A stretch of DNA of 6,534 nucleotides from Streptosporangiaceae bacterium (GCA_030045215.1 JASIBJ010000766.1:1-6534), one strand, 5' to 3'; shown: positions 1-6,454, counted from the first letter of the stretch. A program made the numbers and translations. The notes: generated by a model not told the origin, from the letters alone.

Positions 1-17
1 AGATACTGAGGTAGCGC

Positions 18-1247
18 ATGCTTAGATCCGTTTCAGGTCGGGCCGCAGTCGTGCTGTCCGGCAGTGCCATCGCGCTGGCGGCAGTCACCCTTCCGGCCCA
101 GGCCTCCACGGCAGCCACGGGCTGGCGAGCCGTTACCACCGTGAGCGTCAAGGGCAGTCTGGCCCTCCTGACCGGCGTGGACGCGGTTGCCGCCAACGAC
201 GCCTGGGCAGCCGGATTCGCCGGGACATCCAGCGGCAAGAAGCCAGACGGGCTGATTGAGCACTGGGCCGGGCGGTCCTGGCAGCAGGTGAAACTCCCGG
301 CGAAGGTGGCAAAGGCCTGGGATGGCTTCGGGCCGACCGATGTCCTCATCGGCGCGTCTTCGGCCACGAACGTGTGGGCGGTGACGCAGATCGGCGCAGC
401 AGACTCCGACGGGTACGTGCGCCTGTCGGGTCGCACCTGGACGAGCGGCGCGCTGCCCGGAACGAACGGATCAACCGGCTCGCTCGTGCTGGTGACCTCG
501 GTGCTGGTGCTCAAGTCCGGCACCTGGGTCTTCGGCGGCAAACTCACTGTGACGGGCACGCAAGCGTCGTTCGTTCCGTACGCCGAGTACTACAACGGCC
601 GCCGCTGGAGCGCCGTGAAGGTCCCGGGGACCGGTGAGATCACTGCGGCGAGCGCGATCTCGGCTCACAACATCTGGGCCGTGACCGGCACTTCCGGTGC
701 CGCGGAGGAGATTGCCCCGGGCGGGACGGCTCCCGCCACCTCTGTGGTACTGCACTGGAACGGCGACAGCTGGCAGCAGGAGGCAGCCCAGCCCAGCCTC
801 CCGACTGGCGGCGACCTCACCAGCATTACCGTCGGCAAGCAGTTCCTGGTTGGCGGCGATGTCGCCACGAGCAGCGGCGGCACGGCCGTCCAGTTCACCG
901 ACCAGCTCAGCGCCGGCAAGTGGAGCCCGGTCGTCGACCTGCCGCGGTCCGCGGCTAGTGCGAAAGCGTCGGATGACATTCCTTACCAGATCGAGAGCCT
1001 GGTTCCGGCCGGCGCTGGCAGCTACTGGGCGCTGTCCGACAACCTGTCCGTGGTGACGCCGATGCTCTGGCACTACGCGGGCGGCAAGTGGTCGGCGGTA
1101 ACCAGCCCGACGTTCGGCAACAAGCATCGGGCGCTGTTCCAGCTGTCGGACGTGGCGGGCTCGACCTCGGTCTGGGCAGTCGGCGCGCTGGGGACCGAGT
1201 CGGCCGCAAAGGGCCTCATCGCCTTGACCGGACCGACCCCGCGCTAA
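18..1247 (+). CDS. Secreted W-rich repeat protein, probable seven-bladed beta-propeller
   Basis: I do not recognise a named family or function. The 409-residue product begins with a classical export signal: Arg3/Arg8, a hydrophobic core at about residues 9-25, and a likely signal peptidase I site after A27-Q-A29. The mature part is built of recurring units. Each unit has an inner-strand motif like [N/T/V]-W-A-V-x-G (residues 61-67, 118-124, 169-175, 218-224, 276-282, 336-342, 385-391). About 20-30 residues later comes an outer motif like H-W-x-G-x-x-W (82-88, 135-141, 191-197, 246-252, 297-302, 352-358). The seventh unit lacks its outer motif, but G35-W-R-A-V just after the signal peptide resembles K357-W-S-A-V, as expected for a velcro-closed propeller. 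No catalytic motif is visible. The start is supported by GAGG at 8-11, six bases upstream of the ATG. The gene is convergent with the lipoprotein gene and looks unrelated to arginine synthesis. The propeller fold is inference from repeats; a cell-surface binding role is only a guess. Confidence 0.85.
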   Translation: MLRSVSGRAAVVLSGSAIALAAVTLPAQASTAATGWRAVTTVSVKGSLALLTGVDAVAANDAWAAGFAGTSSGKKPDGLIEHWAGRSWQQVKLPAKVAKAWDGFGPTDVLIGASSATNVWAVTQIGAADSDGYVRLSGRTWTSGALPGTNGSTGSLVLVTSVLVLKSGTWVFGGKLTVTGTQASFVPYAEYYNGRRWSAVKVPGTGEITAASAISAHNIWAVTGTSGAAEEIAPGGTAPATSVVLHWNGDSWQQEAAQPSLPTGGDLTSITVGKQFLVGGDVATSSGGTAVQFTDQLSAGKWSPVVDLPRSAASAKASDDIPYQIESLVPAGAGSYWALSDNLSVVTPMLWHYAGGKWSAVTSPTFGNKHRALFQLSDVAGSTSVWAVGALGTESAAKGLIALTGPTPR

Positions 1248-1263
1248 CCGGGGAACGCGACCT

Positions 1264-1303
1264 GGCCCGGCCGGCTCCCGCTTGCGGGGCCGGCCGGGCT
1301 CTT
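1264..1303 (+). terminator. GC-rich hairpin, probable intrinsic terminator
   Basis: The arms 1265-1280 and 1285-1299 pair almost perfectly, with only T1276 bulged, around a short loop at about 1281-1284. The run CTCTTACTT follows. The hairpin begins 17 bases after the stop codon of the secreted repeat protein, and it lies between two convergent genes. The downstream side is only moderately T-rich on the plus strand and has no T-run on the minus strand. It therefore suits the plus-strand gene best, although it could also block read-through from the other side. Confidence 0.7.
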
Positions 1304-1323
1304 ACTTGTCGCCGGTTACGAGA

Positions 1324-1728
1324 TCACGTGTTGAGCGTTGCGAGGATCTCGGAGGTTCCCTTAACGCACTTGGACGTGTTGCCGGTCTTGAGCATCTCGG
1401 GCGTAGGGAACGCCGAGCAGGTCCAGCCGCTGATCTTGACTGGGCCGCTGCCGCCGGCTCCCGGTGCCTTGCCCTCGCGGATCGCCTCGGCGTAGTCCTG
1501 CTCGATGGTCCGGGCGGCAGAGCACGAGACGGCCGTGCTGTTGACCGAGAGGTTTACTGGAACGTGGGCGGCGGTCTGGCTGGTGCCGCAGCTCACCGGC
1601 TTGGACGCGCTCGTGCTTGGGCTGTGACTGCAGGCAGTCACCGCGAGTGAGCCAATGACGATGCTTGCGAGGCACAGCGAGATGGGCAGCCGCTGCCGAT
1701 AGGGGCGATAAGCCCGCCGGACCTGCAT
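1324..1728 (-). CDS. Small secreted lipoprotein, uncharacterised
   Basis: This 134-residue protein has a basic N-terminus (R4, R5, R8, R11, R13), a hydrophobic stretch at about 16-30, and a lipobox-like V30-T-A-C33. It is therefore probably a lipoprotein anchored through C33. A Ser/Thr/Ala-rich linker (34-46) leads into a small domain with four further cysteines: C47, C69, C104 and C121. These could form two disulfides outside the cell. The layout, with a VSC-x-A segment, then a Tyr/Ala helix (about 71-85), G-W-T-C and a final Cys, resembles small secreted hypothetical proteins common in actinobacteria, but I cannot name a domain. The start is well supported by AAGGAG at 1740-1735, six bases upstream of the ATG, and the stop is TGA. 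The gene is divergent from argC and shares its upstream region, so its promoter may lie near or among the arginine operators. That is positional inference only; nothing in the protein links it to arginine. Confidence 0.85.
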   Translation of the reverse strand: MQVRRAYRPYRQRLPISLCLASIVIGSLAVTACSHSPSTSASKPVSCGTSQTAAHVPVNLSVNSTAVSCSAARTIEQDYAEAIREGKAPGAGGSGPVKISGWTCSAFPTPEMLKTGNTSKCVKGTSEILATLNT

Positions 1729-1827
1729 AGTCGTCTCCTTTCCGCGCCCATCATGCCGTCTGCACCGCTATCGACCCAACCTGGATCGCAGATCTGGCCG
1801 TGCTTAGTTACCGCTCGCATGCTGCGA

Positions 1828-1845
1828 ATTGCATAATCAGTCACT
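1828..1845 (+). promoter_or_regulatory. ARG-box-like operator 1 (ArgR site, weaker)
   Basis: The core TTGCATAATCAGTCA at 1829-1843 partly matches the 18-bp ArgR consensus (TNTGNATWWWWATNCANA). The left half TTGCAT and the final CA fit well; C1838, G1840 and the outer bases deviate. The site lies in an AT-rich island that contrasts with the GC-rich surroundings, and it is 20 bp centre to centre from a better match downstream. In characterised systems ArgR hexamers bind paired boxes 2-3 bp apart, and here the gap is 2 bp. It is placed directly ahead of argC. The assignment rests on consensus matching by eye. Confidence 0.65.
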
Positions 1846-1857
1846 GTTCTGCATAAT
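1829..1857 (+). promoter_or_regulatory. Candidate argC operon promoter inside the ARG boxes
   Basis: A -35-like TTGCAT (1829-1834) and a -10-like CATAAT (1852-1857, five of six bases of TATAAT) are separated by exactly 17 bp. The -35 element lies in operator 1 and the -10 in operator 2, so ArgR bound to both would block RNA polymerase. Transcription would start near 1864, giving a leader of about 120 nt before argC. The -35 match is weak (TTG only), so the start site is a prediction. Confidence 0.5.
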
Positions 1858-1865
1858 AATTCAGC
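1848..1865 (+). promoter_or_regulatory. ARG-box-like operator 2 (ArgR site, strong)
   Basis: TCTGCATAATAATTCAGC fits the ArgR consensus TNTGNATWWWWATNCANA at every defined base except the last (C instead of A). It is also an imperfect palindrome. It shares the core GCATAAT-A-TCA with operator 1, two bases upstream of it. The pair lies about 120 bp before the argC start, the usual position for arginine repression of this operon. The argR gene itself is not in the window. Confidence 0.75.
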
Positions 1866-1892
1866 CAGGGTGTGTACGGCAGCGGCTGCGGA

Positions 1893-1931
1893 ACCGGCGG
1901 CCGCGGAGTGTGCGGTGCGGCGGCCGCCGGT
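1893..1931 (+). other. argC leader hairpin (12-bp perfect inverted repeat)
   Basis: ACCGGCGGCCGC (1893-1904) is the exact reverse complement of GCGGCCGCCGGT (1920-1931), with a 15-base loop between them. The repeat sits in the predicted 5' untranslated leader of argC, between the operators and the ribosome binding site at 1976-1980. No T-run follows the stem, so it is not a classical terminator. It could stabilise the mRNA, affect elongation, or be a chance product of GC-rich sequence, although 12 perfect pairs is more than usual for such a short leader. Confidence 0.5.
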
Positions 1932-1985
1932 GAACGCGAGCCGGGTATGGCGGCTGAATGGCAGCAGGGTCGGGTGGAGGGATCG

Positions 1986-3032
1986 ATGGGCGCGCGGGTT
2001 GCGGTGGCCGGCGCAAGCGGGTACGCGGGCGGCGAGCTGCTCAGGCTGCTGGCCGGTCACCCGCAGCTCAAGCTGACCGCGGTTACGGCCGACAGCAGCG
2101 CCGGCAAGACGGTCGGCGAGCTTCATCCGCAGCTCGCGGGCGTCCCGAGCCTGGCGGGAATCGTCCTGCGGCCGCACGCTTCGGCGGCCCTGGCCGACTG
2201 CGATCTCCTCTTCCTCGCACTGCCCGCGGGCCAGTCTGGTGACATCGCCGATATGGCCCACGCCGGAACAAAGATCGTTGATCTCGGTCCGGACTTCCGG
2301 CTCGCCGATCCGGACGCGTGGGAACGCCACTACGGCGGCTCGCACGCGGGTCACTGGGTAACCGGCATCCCCGAGCTTCCCGGTGCCAGGGCACAGATCC
2401 GGCAGGCCAACGAGGTCGCTGCACCTGGCTGTTACGCCACTGCCGCGATCCTGGCCCTCCTCCCGCTCGTCTCGGCTGGCCTGGCGGACCCCGCCGACAT
2501 CGTCGTGGTGGCCGCGTCCGGTACCTCCGGCGCCGGCCGGTCCCCCAGGGCCGACCTGCTCGCGAGCGAGGTGCTGGGATCGGTCAGCGCGTATCAGGTC
2601 GGCGGTGCGCACCGGCACACGCCGGAGATCGAGCAGGCCCTCGCGACGGCGGCACCCGGCCAGGAGGTACGAGTCAGCTTCACTCCGCTGCTCGTGCCCA
2701 TGCCGCGAGGCATCCTCGCGACCTGCACCGCCCGGCTAGCTGACGACGAGGCGTCGACGGACCTGGCCCGCGACGTGCTCGTCGGCTCGTATGGGCGCGA
2801 GCCGTTCGTAACCGTATTGCCCGAGGGGCGCTGGCCCGCGACCTCGTCGGTCGCGGGCTCCAACGGCGTTCACCTGCAGGCGGCTGTCGACTCCAGAGCA
2901 GGCCGGGTCGTCGTCGTGGCCGCCATCGACAACCTCGGCAAGGGCGCCGCCGGCCAGGCCGTTCAGAACGCCAACCTCATGCTCGGCCTGCCCGAGACCA
3001 CCGGCCTGACCGCGATCGGAGTCGCGCCGTGA
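1986..3032 (+). CDS. argC: N-acetyl-gamma-glutamyl-phosphate reductase
   Basis: ArgC catalyses the third step of arginine synthesis: NADPH-dependent reduction of N-acetylglutamyl phosphate to N-acetylglutamate semialdehyde, in the cytoplasm. The 348-residue length fits the family. The N-terminus carries the dinucleotide-binding loop G9-A-S-G-Y-A-G-G16. The catalytic cysteine is C149 in the family signature VAAPGCYATAAILALLP. Catalytic-site histidines lie in G207-A-H-R-H-T-P-E-I-E-Q, and the C-terminal I314-D-N-L-x-K-G-x-A-G-Q-A-V-Q motif is present. The region usually reading LPHGxS reads L79-P-A-G-Q-S here. I chose ATG 1986 because GGAGG (1976-1980) lies five bases upstream and the protein then starts right at the first beta strand. 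In-frame starts at 1947 (ATG) and 1872 (GTG) would add an Ala/Gly-rich extension unlike the family. The stop overlaps the argJ start by four bases (GTGA). Expression is probably controlled by the ARG boxes upstream. Confidence 0.97.
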   Translation: MGARVAVAGASGYAGGELLRLLAGHPQLKLTAVTADSSAGKTVGELHPQLAGVPSLAGIVLRPHASAALADCDLLFLALPAGQSGDIADMAHAGTKIVDLGPDFRLADPDAWERHYGGSHAGHWVTGIPELPGARAQIRQANEVAAPGCYATAAILALLPLVSAGLADPADIVVVAASGTSGAGRSPRADLLASEVLGSVSAYQVGGAHRHTPEIEQALATAAPGQEVRVSFTPLLVPMPRGILATCTARLADDEASTDLARDVLVGSYGREPFVTVLPEGRWPATSSVAGSNGVHLQAAVDSRAGRVVVVAAIDNLGKGAAGQAVQNANLMLGLPETTGLTAIGVAP

Positions 3033-4180
3033 CCGTCACCGCACCGCTCGGGTTCCGCGCGGCCGGAGTCGCGGCCGGCATCAAGGAGTCGGGCGACAAG
3101 GACGTCGCGATCGTCATCAACGACGGGCCGTCGGCCGCGGCGGCGGGCGTGTTCACGGCGAACCGCGTGAAGGCGGCGCCGGTGCTCTGGAGCCAGCAGG
3201 TCCTGTCCGGCGGGCACGTGCGGGCCGTCGTGCTCAACTCCGGCGGCGCGAACGCCTGTACCGGCCCGGCCGGCTTCCAGGACACGCACAAGACCGCCGA
3301 GCACGTGGCGGAACAACTCGGCGTCGGCGCGGCCGAGGTGGCAGTGTGCTCCACCGGCCTCATCGGCGAGCGGCTTGCACTGGACAAGCTGCTGGCCGGC
3401 GTGGACAGGGCCGTGGCCGCCGCCTCGGTCGAGGGCGGCGTGGCCGCCGCGGACGCGATCCGCACCACCGACACGGTGGCGAAGACCTGCTCAGTCCAGG
3501 GCAGCGGCTACCTCATCGGCGGGATGGCCAAGGGCGCCGCGATGCTGGCGCCCGCGCTGGCGACCATGCTCGCGGTGCTGACCACCGATGCCGACCTGAC
3601 GACTGCGGAGCTCAGTGCGGGCCTGCGCGAAGCGGTCCGCACCACCTTCAGCCGGCTCGACACCGATGGCTGCATGTCGACCAACGACACGGTGCTGCTG
3701 CTGGCCAGTGGCGGGGCGGGCACGAGGCCGGACCCGGCCGAGTTCACCGGCCTGCTGACCATGGCCTGCGCCAGCCTCGCGCGCCAGATGCAGCAAGACG
3801 CTGAGGGCGCGAGCAAGGCCATCGCGATCGAGGTCACGAGCGCGGCGTCGGAGGAGGACGCCGTCGAGGTCGGCCGCGCGATCGCGCGGTGCAACCTGCT
3901 CAAGTGCGCCATCCACGGCGAGGATCCGAACTGGGGCCGGGTGCTTGCGGCGGTCGGCACGACCAGCGCGTCGTTCGAGCCGGACGAGATCGCCGTCGCG
4001 ATCAACGGCGTGTGGGTGTGCCGGTCCGGCGCGGCCGCCGCCGACCGCTCCCGCGTTGACCTGAGCCCTCGCGAGGTCACGATCACCGTCGACCTGGCGG
4101 CCGGCCAGCAGAAAGCGACGATCCTGACCACCGACCTGACCGCCGCCTACGTGCACGAGAACTCGGCGTACTCGACATGA
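3029..4180 (+). CDS. argJ: Glutamate N-acetyltransferase / ornithine acetyltransferase
   Basis: ArgJ transfers the acetyl group from N-acetylornithine to glutamate, releasing ornithine and recycling N-acetylglutamate. Bifunctional members also use acetyl-CoA; sequence alone does not tell which type this is. The 383-residue precursor is an N-terminal-nucleophile enzyme that cuts itself. The cleavage site is expected between A178 and T179 in K168[13 protein letters not shown], with T179 becoming the nucleophile of the beta chain. Other family marks are S108-T-G-L-I-G-E (oxyanion-hole Thr-Gly), D213-G-C-M-S-T-N-D, D257-A-E-G-A-S-K, G297-E-D-P-N-W-G-R, and the C-terminal E-N-S-A-Y-S-T that helps close the active site. 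It starts with GTG, overlapping the argC stop by four bases, so translational coupling is likely. I see no strong ribosome binding site of its own. Confidence 0.97.
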   Translation: MTVTAPLGFRAAGVAAGIKESGDKDVAIVINDGPSAAAAGVFTANRVKAAPVLWSQQVLSGGHVRAVVLNSGGANACTGPAGFQDTHKTAEHVAEQLGVGAAEVAVCSTGLIGERLALDKLLAGVDRAVAAASVEGGVAAADAIRTTDTVAKTCSVQGSGYLIGGMAKGAAMLAPALATMLAVLTTDADLTTAELSAGLREAVRTTFSRLDTDGCMSTNDTVLLLASGGAGTRPDPAEFTGLLTMACASLARQMQQDAEGASKAIAIEVTSAASEEDAVEVGRAIARCNLLKCAIHGEDPNWGRVLAAVGTTSASFEPDEIAVAINGVWVCRSGAAAADRSRVDLSPREVTITVDLAAGQQKATILTTDLTAAYVHENSAYST

Positions 4181-4189
4181 AAATCCTTC

Positions 4190-4197
4190 AGGAGGGG
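4190..4197 (+). promoter_or_regulatory. Strong ribosome binding site deciding the argB start
   Basis: AGGAGGGG is a near-perfect Shine-Dalgarno sequence, ending six bases before an in-frame GTG at 4204. An alternative ATG at 4177 overlaps the argJ stop (ATGA) but has no purine-rich site upstream. If that ATG were used, this motif would simply be codons 5-7. The strength and spacing favour GTG 4204. Confidence 0.7.
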
Positions 4198-4203
4198 AAC
4201 GAG

Positions 4204-5244
4204 GTGGCCCTCCAGAAAGCCGCCACCCTGATCGAAGCGCTGCCCTGGCTTGAGCGTTTTCACGGCCAGACCGTCGTGCTCAAGTACGGCGGCAACGCCA
4301 TGACCGACGAGCAGCTACGGCGTGCATTCGCCCAGGACGTCGTCTTTCTGCGCTACGCCGGCCTGAAGCCGGTGGTCGTGCACGGCGGCGGGCCGCAGAT
4401 CAACGCGCAGCTGGACCGGCTCGGCATGCCGTCGGTGTTCCGCGCTGGGTTGCGGGTTACCACCCCGGAGACCATGGACGTGGTCCGCATGGTGCTGACG
4501 GGCCAGGTGAACCGCGAGATCGTCGGCCTGATCAACGAGCACGGGCCGTTCGCCGTGGGCATGTCGGGCGAGGACGCGCACCTGCTGACCGCGCGGCGGC
4601 TGGAGGCCGAGGTTGACGGCGTGAAGGTCGACATCGGGGAGGTCGGCGACATCGAGTCGGTCAACCCCGGAGCGGTGACCGCGTTGCTCGGCGACGGCAG
4701 GATCCCGGTGATCTCCAGCGTGGCCCGTGGCGCGAGCGGCGGCGTACTGAATGTCAACGCGGACACCGCGGCGGCGGCTCTGGCGATCGAGCTGAGCGCG
4801 GCCAAGCTGGTGCTGCTGACCGACGTGGCCGGCCTGTACCCGCGCTGGTCGGGCACGGATGTGGCAAGCGCGGTCGCGGCCAGGCCGATCAGCCAGCTCA
4901 CCGCGGATGAGCTGGCCGCGCTCATGCCGGGCCTGTCCGACGGCATGATCCCGAAGATGGAGGCCTGCTTGCGGGCCGTCCGCGGCGGCGTGCCGCAGGC
5001 GCACGTCCTCGACGGCAGGCTCCCGCACGCGATCCTGCTGGAGATATTCACCGACGCCGGAATCGGCACGATGGTCGTCCCGGCTGCCGCCGGATCTGAT
5101 CCCGCGGCAGGCCGCGGAATCAACCCGGCCGTGTCAGCCCAGGGGGACGACCCCCCGTACCCGCCGCTGGGAGAATCCGTGCCAGCCCGGGGGGACGACG
5201 ACCCCCCGTACCCCCCGGACGGAGACGCCGATGTCAGCGACTGA
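4204..5244 (+). CDS. argB: Acetylglutamate kinase with unusual C-terminal tail
   Basis: ArgB phosphorylates N-acetylglutamate with ATP, the second and usually feedback-controlled step. Numbered from GTG 4204 the protein has 346 residues. It shows K27-Y-G-G-N-A-M (phosphate binding), V58-V-H-G-G-G-P-Q (substrate glycine loop), N183-V-N-A-D-T-A-A-A, L205-L-T-D-V-A-G-L-Y, and G247-M-I-P-K-M-E-A-C. The N-terminal helix ([19 protein letters not shown]) and the GxxPK/H-DGR-HA-L-EIFT C-terminal signature are those of the hexameric, arginine-inhibited kinases, so feedback inhibition is expected. The usual domain ends at G-T-M-V-V-P near residue 293. Another 53 or so residues follow, low in complexity and with a repeated G-D-D-(D)-P-P-Y-P-P, encoded by a duplicated GC palindrome. 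The start is chosen by the ribosome binding site at 4190-4197; ATG 4177 would add nine residues (355 in total). The 3' end overlaps argD by 14 bases. Confidence 0.95.
   Translation: MALQKAATLIEALPWLERFHGQTVVLKYGGNAMTDEQLRRAFAQDVVFLRYAGLKPVVVHGGGPQINAQLDRLGMPSVFRAGLRVTTPETMDVVRMVLTGQVNREIVGLINEHGPFAVGMSGEDAHLLTARRLEAEVDGVKVDIGEVGDIESVNPGAVTALLGDGRIPVISSVARGASGGVLNVNADTAAAALAIELSAAKLVLLTDVAGLYPRWSGTDVASAVAARPISQLTADELAALMPGLSDGMIPKMEACLRAVRGGVPQAHVLDGRLPHAILLEIFTDAGIGTMVVPAAAGSDPAAGRGINPAVSAQGDDPPYPPLGESVPARGDDDPPYPPDGDADVSD
5129..5166 (+). repeat. GC-palindromic direct repeat, copy 1, inside the argB 3' end
   Basis: This 38-base unit matches 5177-5217 at 35 of 38 aligned positions, apart from a 3-base insertion in the second copy. 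Its centre is a small hairpin, GGGGG (5142-5146) and CCCCC (5151-5155), around the loop ACGA. It reads in frame as part of the ArgB tail ([12 protein letters not shown]). It may be a short interspersed palindromic element; other genomic copies would be needed to show that. Confidence 0.75.
5177..5217 (+). repeat. GC-palindromic direct repeat, copy 2, inside the argB 3' end
   Basis: This is the second copy of the unit at 5129-5166, starting 48 bases downstream. It has a GAC insertion and a longer hairpin: GGGGGG (5189-5194) pairs with CCCCCC (5202-5207) around ACGACGA. It is in the same reading frame as copy 1 and gives [13 protein letters not shown]. It ends four bases before the GGAG (5221-5224) that serves argD, so the hairpin could influence argD translation. 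Confidence 0.75.
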
Positions 5245-6454
5245 CGTGCTGCAGGAAAAGTACGCCGCGAGCATCATGCTCACCTACGGCATGCCACCGG
5301 TGGCCCTGGCCCGCGGCAGCGGATCCACCGTCTGGGATGTCGACGGCAACAGTTACCTCGACCTGATCGGCGGCATCGCCGTCAGCGCTCTCGGGCACGC
5401 CCACCCTGCGCTGATCGCAGCGGTGACCGAGCAGGTCGGCACGCTGGCGCATACCTCGAACCTGTACCTGCACGAGCGGCAGGTCGAGCTGGCCGTGCGG
5501 CTGATCAGGCTGCTCGGCGTGGACGGCCGGGTGTTCTTCGGCAACTCAGGCGCGGAGGCCAACGAGGCAGCGATCAAGCTCGTGCGCCGCGCTCAGGGCG
5601 CGGTGTCCGGCGGTGAGGGGCGGCCGGTGATCGTCGCCGCCGAGGGCAGCTTCCACGGCCGCACGATGGGCGCGCTGAGCCTGACCGGCAAGAGCTCGAT
5701 CCGCACGCCGTTCGAGCCGTTCGGCGTTGACGTCCGGTTCGTGCCGTTCGGCGACGCGGCCGCGCTGGCGGACGCGGTCCGGCCGGACTGCGCCGCCGTC
5801 TTCCTTGAGCCGTGCCTGGGGGAGGGCGGGGTCGTGCCCGCCCCGGCCGGGTACCTGAAGGCGGCCAGGGTCGCGTGTGACCAGGCGGGCGCGCTGCTGG
5901 TGATCGATGAGATCCAGAGCGGGATCGGCCGGACCGGCGAGTGGTTCGCGCACCAGCGCGAGGGGATCACGCCCGACGTGCTCACGCTGGGCAAAGGCCT
6001 CGGCGGCGGGCTGCCGATCGGTGCCTGCATCGGCATCGGCAAATGCGGCTCGGCCCTGGGCAAGGGTGATCACGGCAGCACCTTCGGCGGGAACCCGGTC
6101 GCATGTGCGGCCGCGCTCGCGGTGCTGGAGACGATCGAGCGGGACCGGCTGCTGGCGAACGCGACCACCGTTGGGGCGCGCCTGGCAGCCGGCATCGAGG
6201 CGCTCGGGCATCCGCTGGTGGCCGGGGTGCGCGGCTCCGGCCTGTGGCTCGCCATCGTGCTGGCCCAGCCCGTCGCCACCGCGGTCGCGGCCACGGCCCA
6301 GCGAGCCGGCTTCCTGGTCAACGCCGCGCAGCCCGATGCCGTCCGGCTCGCGCCGCCGCTGATCCTGACCGCCGCGGAGGCGGACTCATTCACCGCGGCC
6401 CTGCCCGCGATCCTCGAGGCGGCCAGTGTCGTGGCGCCCAGTCAGGAGGCCTGA
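5231..6454 (+). CDS. argD: Acetylornithine aminotransferase
   Basis: ArgD is a class III, pyridoxal-phosphate-dependent aminotransferase. It converts N-acetylglutamate semialdehyde plus glutamate to N-acetylornithine plus 2-oxoglutarate. The 407-residue length fits. Visible motifs are G104-N-S-G-A-E-A-N-E (cofactor phosphate binding), F141-H-G-R-T (aromatic/His stacking region), V224-I-D-E-I-Q-S-G with D226 contacting the pyridine ring, the Schiff-base lysine K255 in [14 protein letters not shown], and F285-G-G-N-P-V-A-C. The segment normally reading EPIQGEGG is E193-P-C-L-G-E-G-G, a mild variant. Its ATG lies inside the argB 3' end (14-base overlap), with GGAG (5221-5224) six bases upstream. 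The stop shares one base with the argF start (TGATG). Related enzymes act on GABA, ornithine or succinylornithine, but the operon context makes the arginine role nearly certain. Confidence 0.96.
   Translation: MSATDVLQEKYAASIMLTYGMPPVALARGSGSTVWDVDGNSYLDLIGGIAVSALGHAHPALIAAVTEQVGTLAHTSNLYLHERQVELAVRLIRLLGVDGRVFFGNSGAEANEAAIKLVRRAQGAVSGGEGRPVIVAAEGSFHGRTMGALSLTGKSSIRTPFEPFGVDVRFVPFGDAAALADAVRPDCAAVFLEPCLGEGGVVPAPAGYLKAARVACDQAGALLVIDEIQSGIGRTGEWFAHQREGITPDVLTLGKGLGGGLPIGACIGIGKCGSALGKGDHGSTFGGNPVACAAALAVLETIERDRLLANATTVGARLAAGIEALGHPLVAGVRGSGLWLAIVLAQPVATAVAATAQRAGFLVNAAQPDAVRLAPPLILTAAEADSFTAALPAILEAASVVAPSQEA

Noticed and set aside
1300..1323. Minus-strand terminator function of the 1264-1303 hairpin
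   Set aside because: The stem would form in the minus-strand transcript too, but no T-rich stretch follows it on that strand, so an intrinsic terminator for the lipoprotein gene is not supported.
1750..1779. Possible minus-strand promoter for the lipoprotein gene (TTGGGT at 1779-1774, CATGAT at 1755-1750, 18-bp spacer)
   Set aside because: Only three and four of six bases match the consensus, and the implied leader is barely long enough to hold the ribosome binding site. It is too weak to annotate.
1729..1827. Search for a tRNA, riboswitch or extra small gene in the intergenic region before the ARG boxes
   Set aside because: I see no cloverleaf, no conserved riboswitch core and no open frame with a ribosome site. 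Only short palindromes such as AGATCT and GCATGC occur.
1872..1985. N-terminally extended ArgC starting at GTG 1872 or ATG 1947
   Set aside because: The extra residues are Gly/Ala-rich and unlike the family. They overlap the inverted repeat in the leader, and the strong ribosome binding site (GGAGG, 1976-1980) points to ATG 1986.
1638..2618. Long minus-strand open frame opposite argC and the intergenic region
   Set aside because: It lies antisense to argC, is composed of Arg/Gly-rich out-of-frame translation, and has no recognisable domain. This is typical of shadow frames in GC-rich DNA.
3491..4156. Long minus-strand open frames opposite argJ, with similar ones opposite argB and argD
   Set aside because: The real genes on the plus strand are unmistakable. 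The antisense frames mirror their third-position GC bias and show no family features.
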